Source: an uncultured Verrucomicrobiota bacterium | GTDB lineage: Bacteria > Verrucomicrobiota > Kiritimatiellia > RFP12 > UBA1067 | Reading direction: 5' to 3' | Length of the DNA stretch: 26,789 nucleotides | NCBI GenBank assembly: GCA_946631535.1 | Contig: CAMPAF010000008.1 | Span: 1-26,789 of the forward strand | Part shown: positions 21,269 to 26,789 of the stretch, one piece after another | How positions within the stretch are numbered: the stretch's first letter is position 1 | Layout: each line of letters begins with the position of its first letter | Notes under the pieces: generated by a model | The model's database searches: none | Told to the model about the DNA's origin: nothing | The model's input: the letters and a program-made list of their open reading frames with translations, nothing else | Made by a program: the position numbers and the translations under genes

Positions 21269-22690
21269 ATGGAAGAAAAGACGAGAAAGCGAAAGCGCAG
21301 GATCTGGCCATGGGTTCTCTTGGGGTTGGCCGTGACCTTCGGCACGCTGATCGCGTCGACTTCAGTTTTCCTCGTCTCGCACAAGTTCGACACGCGGACA
21401 TTCGACCTTGCTCCATATCTTGGCGGCGCCACCAACATGTTCGAAAGCACCACCGCCACCGTAGGCTTTTCCATCTCTAGCCACTACGATGGATACAGAG
21501 TCACCGCGAACGGCATGCTCCTCGACTGGCCATACACTCTAAAGGTAGATGTCGTGCCGTCTTTCCGCTTTCTTGGCGTTGATGTCAAGGGAGACGTCAA
21601 CTTCTCGCTAGACGATACGCCATGGCGGCTGTGGGCCAGGTTTTCCGCCTCCAGTTCGGGCGATTGGCGCGTCGAGGACGCACGGCTGGACGCCACTGCG
21701 TTCAGCGATGGCGATCCCGTCATCAGACAGATACTCTCCCGTGTCCAGATCCCTGCAGTCTCGAATCTCGTCTTCAACGGCGATGTCGCGATAAGAGCCA
21801 CTGCCGAACGCACCAAGAAAGTGCCTGTGCCAAGGTGGTCGGCCTCTTGCAAGCTCGCGAACGTGGCGCTCTCCTGTTTCGTGGGCGAGCAGCCGGTAGT
21901 CGTGGAAAACATGCGTCTAAATGCCGGCGCCTTGGGCATCGCCGACTACGTGGACATCATGCCGATCCGACCGCGCGCCGAGTGCATCATGGCTTCGGGA
22001 TTCACCTTTTCCAACGTATTCGCCACTGTCCACGTCGAGGAGCGCACGATAACGCTAACGAATGCCACCGCTTCCGCCACGGGGCCGACAACCACAAACA
22101 TCGTTGAACGAATGCTAATGGTCTCCGAGGCAGGCGCTTCCTGCTGCGGTGGCGACGCCCGGCTATACTCGTTCGTCAACGGCAAGAAGATGCTTAAGGC
22201 CACCATCGCGCTGGACGGCGTGGACGCTGGCGATGTCCTGATGCACCTGAAGGGCTTCAACGGCGAGGCGTCAGGGCGTCTATATGGCAAATTGCCGATA
22301 ACGTACCTCAAGGCAGACAATCGCTTTGAGCTCAAATACACGTATCTGCATTCCGTTCCCGGCGAAAAGGGCCGACTGAAGATTTTCGACGCAAAGCCTT
22401 TCATTGACAACATGGCGCTAGGAGGCATGCAGCAGGAGGATTGCGACAATCTCTCGAAGGCGCTCACGGACCTCTCCTACGACGTCTTCAAGCTTTCGCT
22501 ATACCCGGAAGAAGACGGAAGGCAGGCACTCTCCGTAAAGCTCGTCGGCAAATACGAGCACGATCTGGTCACCATCCCGGTGTCCCTCGAGATTACTTTC
22601 CACAGCAATCTCGACTCGCTTCTTAAAGAAGGCCTAAAGGCCATCAGAAAGAAAAAAAAGCTCACAAACAAACTAGGAGAAATGAAATGA
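21269..22690 (+). CDS. YdbH-like intermembrane protein (short form)
   Basis: 473 residues: a basic N-terminus (MEEKTRKRKRR), one transmembrane anchor (WPWVLLGLAVTFGTLIAS) and a long extracytoplasmic region rich in alternating beta strands, as in AsmA/TamB-like bridge proteins. Assignment to the YdbH family rests mainly on context plus C-terminal features: DNMALGGMQQEDCDNLSKALTDLSYDVFKLSLYP resembles the YdbH C-terminal domain, and the next gene is YnbE/YdbL-like. E. coli YdbH is about 880 residues, so this is roughly half-length. In E. coli YdbH, YnbE and YdbL form a bridge that supports phospholipid transport to the outer membrane. The stop overlaps the next start as ATGA, indicating translational coupling. 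Codon use looks less GC-biased than in gspE. An unrelated AsmA-like protein is the main alternative. Confidence 0.65.
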   Translation: MEEKTRKRKRRIWPWVLLGLAVTFGTLIASTSVFLVSHKFDTRTFDLAPYLGGATNMFESTTATVGFSISSHYDGYRVTANGMLLDWPYTLKVDVVPSFRFLGVDVKGDVNFSLDDTPWRLWARFSASSSGDWRVEDARLDATAFSDGDPVIRQILSRVQIPAVSNLVFNGDVAIRATAERTKKVPVPRWSASCKLANVALSCFVGEQPVVVENMRLNAGALGIADYVDIMPIRPRAECIMASGFTFSNVFATVHVEERTITLTNATASATGPTTTNIVERMLMVSEAGASCCGGDARLYSFVNGKKMLKATIALDGVDAGDVLMHLKGFNGEASGRLYGKLPITYLKADNRFELKYTYLHSVPGEKGRLKIFDAKPFIDNMALGGMQQEDCDNLSKALTDLSYDVFKLSLYPEEDGRQALSVKLVGKYEHDLVTIPVSLEITFHSNLDSLLKEGLKAIRKKKKLTNKLGEMK

Positions 22691-23157
22691 AGACACTACC
22701 ATCGTTTGCCGTCCTCGCAGCGATCTGCGCCGCTGGATGCTTCAGCGTCAAGACCGAAAGCGAGATCAAGCCGGTAGAAGTGAAGCCGATCCACATCACG
22801 ATGGACATCAACCTCAACGTCAAGGTTGACAAGGAACTGGACAAGGCGTTTGCCGACGAGAACCTGCAAAAGCCGCAGGGAGACTTCGTCGCCATCAAGA
22901 GCATGCTCGACCGTCAGGCCGCAGGCATAACGAACCGCGCGATGCTCGAGGCTCGAGACAAGGCCACGGACGCCGACCACATCCTGATCGCCGAGTCGAA
23001 CGCGCGTCGCATGAAACGATTCTCAGAAGTCGTCAAGTCAAGCGGTGCATCGCTCGAATCCGTCCAGCGCCGTCACGCCGAGAAATGGCGCGAGAAGGTT
23101 CCTGCAGGTTCCGGTGTCTGGTACCAGAACGACGCCGGAAAATGGCTGCAGAAGTAG
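22687..23157 (+). CDS. Lipoprotein resembling a YnbE-YdbL (DUF1318) fusion
   Basis: 156 residues. The signal peptide ends in a lipobox (CAAGC, lipidated Cys18). Residues 19-65 (EVKPIHITMDINLNVKVDKELD) resemble the short E. coli lipoprotein YnbE (EPITINMNVKIEHEI-like). Residues 66-156 resemble YdbL/DUF1318: a DRQAAG-type helix, then IAESNARRMKRFSEVVKSSGASLESVQ, VPAGSGVWYQNDAGKWLQK. In E. coli these are two separate proteins: YnbE is an outer-membrane lipoprotein that pairs with YdbH, and YdbL is periplasmic and controls YnbE. Here they appear as one chain directly coupled to the YdbH-like gene (ATGA overlap, AGGAG upstream). It likely sits in the outer membrane and contacts the C-terminal end of the YdbH-like protein. 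Confidence 0.75.
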   Translation: MKTLPSFAVLAAICAAGCFSVKTESEIKPVEVKPIHITMDINLNVKVDKELDKAFADENLQKPQGDFVAIKSMLDRQAAGITNRAMLEARDKATDADHILIAESNARRMKRFSEVVKSSGASLESVQRRHAEKWREKVPAGSGVWYQNDAGKWLQK

Positions 23158-23185
23158 CCGCGCGTCCGGTGCGACCATTTTGTGC

Positions 23186-23214
23186 TTGTGTCCGAGACGG
23201 AAAAACGATATACT
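23186..23214 (+). promoter_or_regulatory. Promoter of tRNA-Ser
   Basis: -35 TTGTGT (23186-23191), a 17-bp spacer, and -10 TATACT (23209-23214). The expected transcription start is about 12 nt before the mature tRNA. The 76-bp gap between the lipoprotein gene and the tRNA holds nothing else recognisable. Confidence 0.65.
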
Positions 23215-23233
23215 ATTGCCGCTTTTCCGCCAT

Positions 23234-23323
23234 GGAAGGGTGTCCGAGTGGTCGATGGTGCAACCTTGGAAAGGTTGTGTGGGCGCAAGTCCACCGGGGG
23301 TTCGAATCCCCCCCCTTCCGCCA
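23234..23323 (+). tRNA. tRNA-Ser (anticodon GGA)
   Basis: The acceptor stem is GGAAGGG paired with CCCTTCC, then discriminator G and encoded CCA (23321-23323). The anticodon arm is CAACC-TTGGAAA-GGTTG with GGA at 23268-23270, reading UCC/UCU. A long variable arm (GTGGGCGCAAGTCCAC) marks a class II tRNA-Ser. The T arm is GGGGGTTCGAATCCCCC. It is 90 nt long. It lies 8 bp from the convergent stop of the enolase-superfamily gene, and no terminator is visible between them. Confidence 0.97.
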
Positions 23324-23331
23324 ATGGCGAA

Positions 23332-24729
23332 TCAGCGGCGGGCGTACATCGCCTCGTAGCGCGGCATAGGCTCCAGGATGCCGCCGCTTTTCTTCCAGTA
23401 GTCGGCGTCCAGCTCGAATACGCCCTTCTCCGTGCGCGTCCAGTGCGCCGTCTCGTAGGCGAGGTCCTTGCGCATCGTCTCCCAGTTGCGGAAGTTCTGG
23501 TGGCCGTTCGTCTCCACGAGCCCGAGGTCGCCGAGGCCCGGGAACGCCGGCAGGCGCGCCGCCACGGCCTTGTTCCACTCCACCATCGCCGGACACACCG
23601 TGAGGTCCGCGCAGAAGCACGGCACGTTCTTCTCGAACGCCGCCTGCGCGATCTTCATGCTCATGGACATCGTCTTCGCGATCGGCTTGAGCGCCATCGC
23701 GCGGTAGCCCATCTCGATGCGCTCGAGCGCGTCCTTCACCGTGTGCGCGCTCTCGTCCGCCGCGAGACGCAGCGGGATGTCGCGCACGTCGATCTCCGCG
23801 TACTCGTCGAACGGCTCCTCGACGATCGCAACCTGCTCGTAGGCGCCGATCTTCTTCAGATGGTCGATGAACCTAAGAAGCGTCTCCTTCTTCTCGTAGC
23901 GCCCGTTCGCGTCGAAGTAGTACGGCAGCTTGCCCGTCTTCGTGTAGGGCGTGCGGCAGTCCTTCAGCGTCGCGTGGATCTGCGAGACGCGCGCCATGTC
24001 CTTCGCGAGCATCTCCTCCTGCGTGCCGGGCTGGCCGATCTTGATCTTCATGAAGAAGTAGCCGGAGTCGACCGCCGCCTTGATCTCGTCCACCGGCACC
24101 TTGTAGGAGAAGAGCGGGATGGACGCGCACTTCGCGTGGCGCGCCGAGAGGGCCGGGCGGTACGCCGCCGGGATCATTGAGTCGAAGTCCGTCAGCCCGT
24201 TCTCGCGCGCGAAGAGCACCCATGCCGCGTTGTCCACCGCCACGAGCGCGTTCAGCGCGAACGTCGCGCGGAGCCTCGGGTTGCTAGCCACCTTCTTCCC
24301 GTACTCCAGAACCTGCGGCCACAGCGCTTCGTTCAGCTCCACCGGCGAGACGAAGCTCATCCCCTTCGCTAGGTTCAGCGCGTGCTGCGTCATCGCGAAC
24401 ATGATCGCGTTGCCGCCCGCCTCCGAGTTCGCGGCGAAGACAGCCGCATCGCTCCAGAGGACGCTCTGCGTGCCGAGCCCGATGCCGTGCTTGCCGGAGG
24501 TCGACCGCAGGCAGGCCGAGACGATCCACTCCTCGGTGAGATACCCTCCCTTGAAGCCGAACGGACGCACCATCGGCTCGCGCTCGAACCCGCACGCTGC
24601 CGACTCGATCGTGATGCGCTTGAGCGGACGGCACGCCGCCCCGCCGCACGCCTGGGCCGACGCCCCCTTCCCGATCGCCGCCGCCGTCCCGGCCGCCGCC
24701 GCCAGCTTCAGAAACTCTCGCCGCTCCAT
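23332..24729 (-). CDS. Tat-exported enolase-superfamily (mandelate racemase/MLE-like) protein
   Basis: 465 residues from ATG 24729, with AGGAAGG 6 nt upstream; the ATG at 24762 lies before that box. The N-terminus ERREFLKLAAAAGTAAAIG is a twin-arginine signal, followed by a Cys-containing linker (ACGGAACRP). The barrel has KIK (228-230), a base-like Lys pair, metal ligands Asp273 (YFDANG), Glu304 or 305 (VEEPF), Glu326 (AADES), and Lys348 (ALKP). This matches the MR/MLE branch, whose members abstract a proton alpha to a carboxylate (dehydration, epimerisation or cycloisomerisation of sugar acids or amino acids). Most relatives are cytoplasmic, so export is unusual. The substrate is unknown. 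It lies 34 bp downstream of the NifU-like gene and may be in its transcript. Confidence 0.87.
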   Translation of the reverse strand: MERREFLKLAAAAGTAAAIGKGASAQACGGAACRPLKRITIESAACGFEREPMVRPFGFKGGYLTEEWIVSACLRSTSGKHGIGLGTQSVLWSDAAVFAANSEAGGNAIMFAMTQHALNLAKGMSFVSPVELNEALWPQVLEYGKKVASNPRLRATFALNALVAVDNAAWVLFARENGLTDFDSMIPAAYRPALSARHAKCASIPLFSYKVPVDEIKAAVDSGYFFMKIKIGQPGTQEEMLAKDMARVSQIHATLKDCRTPYTKTGKLPYYFDANGRYEKKETLLRFIDHLKKIGAYEQVAIVEEPFDEYAEIDVRDIPLRLAADESAHTVKDALERIEMGYRAMALKPIAKTMSMSMKIAQAAFEKNVPCFCADLTVCPAMVEWNKAVAARLPAFPGLGDLGLVETNGHQNFRNWETMRKDLAYETAHWTRTEKGVFELDADYWKKSGGILEPMPRYEAMYARR

Positions 24730-24763
24730 GCCAAACCTTCCTTTCCTAGCCACTAGCCACAAC

Positions 24764-25330
24764 CTACTTGCCGTTGATCTCGTCGAGTATCGCCTGTATC
24801 TTCGGCTTGCACTTCCCGCAGCCGCCGCCGGCCTTGGTGAAGTTCGTCACCTCCTCCACGGTGGTGAGGGAGTTCTCGGTGATCACGCGGCGCACCTCGT
24901 TCTCGGACACGTTGTAGCACGTGCAGAGCATCGTGTCCTCCAGGTTACGGTCCGAGTTCTCGCCCGTCTTGAAGTTCTTGATGGCGGCCTCCAGCGCCTC
25001 GCGCCCCATCACGCTGCAGTGCATCTTCTGTGGCGGCAGCCCGCCGAGGAAGTCCGCGATCTCCTTGTTAGTGATCTTCGAGGCCTCCTCCAGCGTCTTG
25101 CCGATCACCATCTCGGTGAGGGCCGACGACGACGCGATGGCCGACGCGCAGCCGAACGTCTGAAACTTCGCTTCCGCGATCCGCCCGTCAGGGCCGAGCT
25201 TGAACTGGAACGTGAGCGCGTCGCCGCAGGCGAGCGACCCAACGGTCGCCGTGCCGTCAGGGTTCTCTATAGTCCCCACGTTCCTGGGGTTGCGGAAATA
25301 GTCCAGCATCTTCTCAGAGTAGTTCCACAT
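24764..25330 (-). CDS. NifU-like iron-sulfur cluster scaffold (IscU domain plus BFD-type 2Fe-2S domain)
   Basis: 188 residues. Residues 1-125 are IscU-like with the three cluster cysteines Cys35 (SLACGDA), Cys61 (FGCASA) and Cys105 (MHCSVMG). Residues 130-188 are a BFD-like 2Fe-2S domain with CTCYNVSENEVRR (Cys136, Cys138) and GGGCGKC (Cys171, Cys174). The protein ends there, without the C-terminal Nfu domain of nitrogenase-type NifU. It should assemble and pass on Fe-S clusters in the cytoplasm. No cysteine desulfurase (NifS/IscS) lies next to it. The ATG at 25330 was chosen because the conserved MWNYSEKMLDYF start begins there; longer reading frames start upstream without homology. A TGGTATACT box lies about 34 nt upstream. 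Confidence 0.93.
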   Translation of the reverse strand: MWNYSEKMLDYFRNPRNVGTIENPDGTATVGSLACGDALTFQFKLGPDGRIAEAKFQTFGCASAIASSSALTEMVIGKTLEEASKITNKEIADFLGGLPPQKMHCSVMGREALEAAIKNFKTGENSDRNLEDTMLCTCYNVSENEVRRVITENSLTTVEEVTNFTKAGGGCGKCKPKIQAILDEINGK

Positions 25331-25363
25331 GTCTCTTCTCTTCCTTACGCAAAACAGATGTGT

Positions 25364-25372
25364 AGTATACCA
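25364..25372 (-). promoter_or_regulatory. Extended -10 box for the NifU-like gene
   Basis: TGGTATACT reads on the minus strand, about 34 nt before the ATG at 25330. It has no convincing -35, and the predicted leader carries AAGGA. Confidence 0.5.
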
Positions 25373-25394
25373 TGTATGCTGCTCGAAATGGTGA

Positions 25395-25424
25395 AAAATA
25401 ATTAACTTTTCGCGCGGGCCGCGC
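25395..25424 (-). terminator. Weak hairpin after the glycosidase-like gene
   Basis: Read on the minus strand, GCGCG-GCC-CGCGC (25424-25412) makes a 5-bp GC stem. It is followed by AAAAGTTAATTATTTTT, which is AT-rich but not an immediate T-run. It lies between the stop at 25443 and the next promoter, so a terminator is plausible. Confidence 0.3.
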
Positions 25425-25442
25425 CATGATGCGGGGCTTGGC

Positions 25443-26789
25443 TCATTTCTCGAACCGTATCTTTCCAAGCCTGTAGCGACGGTGGCCGTCGCAACCGGGG
25501 AGCGGCAGCTCGTAGACCGGGGTCCCGTCCACCTTGCCCACGGAGACGTATACGTCGAACTCGCCGTGGCTGAACGTCGGCGCCGACCAGCGGCCCAATA
25601 CGCGCTCGAAGCCATGCGCGGCAGGTGGCGCCTTGCCGGGCTCGCCTACCTTCAACTCGCGCAGGTTGAACTTGTCGTCAGCAAGCACGGCCATGATGCG
25701 CCCACTTGCGTCCTTCACCGTGAGGCACGGGAACGCGTCGGCGTGGCATGGCGCCACGCCGGCGTTGGCCCACGTCCATGCCACGCCGAACGGACGCGCT
25801 TCTGGCCCAACGTGGACGACATCGGGCCATGACGCCTCGCGCAGCTGGAACCTGTAGCCGAGGCGGAGGTTGATCTTGTCGATCGCGTCGCGGTTCTCGT
25901 CGAGGAGCTTCTTCGCCGGACCGTGGATCGACATGTAGCTCGCGTGCATGTCCTCCACGCTCTTCACGAGCAGGTCCTTCGACCATGCGCCGCGCTTGAC
26001 CGAACCGAGATAGTGTTCGTGCTCCAGCACCACCGGCAACGTCCGCCAGTAGCGCTCCGCCTGATCGGCATGGTACCAGCTGTTCGGCGGATTGGCGACG
26101 AGCACGGAGTCGTCGCGCCAGCCGACTCCCTTCTCGCGCGCGTAGTCGAGCAGCGGATAGCTGCCGCTTCTGTTGGACGGGCCGGACACGTCGTCCGATA
26201 TGACGAGCGTCGTGCGAGGGAAGCACTTCACGTGAAGGTCGATGTGCTTCTTGACGTCCACGTTCATCTTCTCCTGGGGCACCTTCGAGGACATGAGCGT
26301 ATGTCCCTCGCCCCAGAGGCCATAGGTGCCGATGTCCATGAAGGCCACCTCTGGTCGGCCATCGTAGCGCCGGGCGAACGCCTTGAGGAAGTTCTCAAGC
26401 TTCTCCAGAAAGATGGGATCGGCGAACTCGGGATCTACCAGCTTTCCGTTTTTGTCGGGCCCCTTTCCCCAAGTCCAGCGGATTCCCTTCGCGCCAGCGT
26501 CGAACACCCACTTGGGCGTGGCGTATTCCAGCCAGCTTTCGGAGCAGGTGATGCGGAACGCGATCTGCCCGCCACGCTCGATCCAGCGCTGGGCCGGCGT
26601 GTCGAGCGCAGACCAGTTGTACACGCCCTCCTCCGGCTCAAGGTACGCCCACGGTATGCGCAGGTAGCAGGCAGAGCAGCCGGGGAACCACTCAATCGCA
26701 TCGCCCGGCTCGATGGTGGAGCCGTAGTTGCGCGGCACGTTCGAGTAGTAGTGCATGGTCCAGCCCATGCCTGGGTTCACGAGCGCGCG
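25443..26789 (-). CDS. Glycoside-hydrolase-like (DUF4832-like) protein, 5' end beyond window
   Basis: The frame is open to the right edge (RALVNPGMGWTMHYY at the start of the visible part), so the gene begins outside the window; the GTG at 26780 encodes an internal Val. The visible 448 residues resemble TIM-barrel glycosidase-like proteins of the DUF4832/GH-like group: YLRIPWAYLEPEEGVYNWS, IAFRITCSES, ARRYDGRPEVAFMDIGTYGLWGEGH and VISDDVSG, followed by a C-terminal beta domain. Glu residues in LEPEEG and WGEGH are candidate catalytic or binding acids, but none is proven. A role in polysaccharide breakdown fits the SGNH/beta-helix gene nearby. The stop is followed by a weak hairpin. Family assignment is tentative. 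Confidence 0.6.
   Translation of the reverse strand, partial: RALVNPGMGWTMHYYSNVPRNYGSTIEPGDAIEWFPGCSACYLRIPWAYLEPEEGVYNWSALDTPAQRWIERGGQIAFRITCSESWLEYATPKWVFDAGAKGIRWTWGKGPDKNGKLVDPEFADPIFLEKLENFLKAFARRYDGRPEVAFMDIGTYGLWGEGHTLMSSKVPQEKMNVDVKKHIDLHVKCFPRTTLVISDDVSGPSNRSGSYPLLDYAREKGVGWRDDSVLVANPPNSWYHADQAERYWRTLPVVLEHEHYLGSVKRGAWSKDLLVKSVEDMHASYMSIHGPAKKLLDENRDAIDKINLRLGYRFQLREASWPDVVHVGPEARPFGVAWTWANAGVAPCHADAFPCLTVKDASGRIMAVLADDKFNLRELKVGEPGKAPPAAHGFERVLGRWSAPTFSHGEFDVYVSVGKVDGTPVYELPLPGCDGHRRYRLGKIRFEK

Noticed and set aside
23234..23323. tRNA-Ser as an integration site of a mobile element
   Set aside because: No integrase and no direct repeat of the tRNA 3' end was noticed in the window.
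24119..25405. 428-codon open frame on the plus strand
   Set aside because: It is antisense to the enolase-superfamily and NifU-like genes, whose catalytic and cluster-binding residues are intact.
25331..25615. 95-residue N-terminal extension of the NifU-like protein
   Set aside because: The IscU fold starts at MWNYSEK; the extension crosses the predicted promoter and terminator and overlaps the end of the next gene.

Overview
The window looks like a chromosome fragment of a high-GC, Gram-negative PVC-group bacterium, most likely Kiritimatiellota or Verrucomicrobiota. This is inferred from gene content, not from a marker gene. The evidence is Kdo/LPS synthesis (kdsA, kdsB), a GspE/PilB-type ATPase, a YdbH/YnbE/YdbL-type envelope system, several Tat-signal proteins, a hydrazine-synthase-alpha-related protein carrying an FGE-like domain, and large exported SGNH/beta-helix and glycosidase-like proteins. 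No phage, transposase, CRISPR array or integrase is visible.

Layout. (1) Positions 2-1042 (+) hold the 3' part of a neutral-ceramidase-like gene. (2) Positions 1074-7269 (-) hold an envelope-lipid operon read fabH, fabF, fabZ, recJ, kdsB, kdsA, driven by a TTGGCG-17-TATAAT promoter upstream of fabH. (3) Divergent from it are trxA and tyrS (7462-9065, +), with a TTGACA-17-TACACT promoter and a TTG-started thioredoxin. (4) On the minus strand, 9066-17245, lie an orphan DppB-type permease, a 1295-residue SGNH hydrolase/beta-helix protein and a 1088-residue HzsA-related/dihaem/FGE-like fusion. (5) On the plus strand, 17319-19481, a Tat-exported DUF362 protein is followed by a NapH-NapG-like membrane polyferredoxin. 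(6) Positions 19550-23157 (+) hold gspE/pilB, a short YdbH-like membrane protein and a lipoprotein that appears to be a natural YnbE-YdbL fusion. (7) tRNA-Ser(GGA) follows at 23234-23323. (8) On the minus strand, 23332-26789, lie a Tat-exported enolase-superfamily protein, a two-domain NifU-like scaffold and the 3' part of a glycosidase-like (DUF4832-like) gene.

Regulation. Many upstream regions carry an extended -10 box (TGGTATAAT or TGCTATAAT, with TGGTAGAAT and TGGTATACT variants), mostly without a recognisable -35. In three genes (kdsB, the permease, the HzsA-like gene) this box lies only 6-9 nt before the start codon and no Shine-Dalgarno is present, which predicts leaderless or nearly leaderless mRNAs. 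Three gene junctions also carry AT-rich GGTTAA-type words that stand out from the GC-rich background.

The most interesting items are the predicted YnbE-YdbL fusion next to a half-length YdbH, the DUF362/NapHG-fusion redox pair, the HzsA/FGE fusion, and the recurrent promoter/leaderless architecture. All functions are assigned by reading motifs; no database search was possible.
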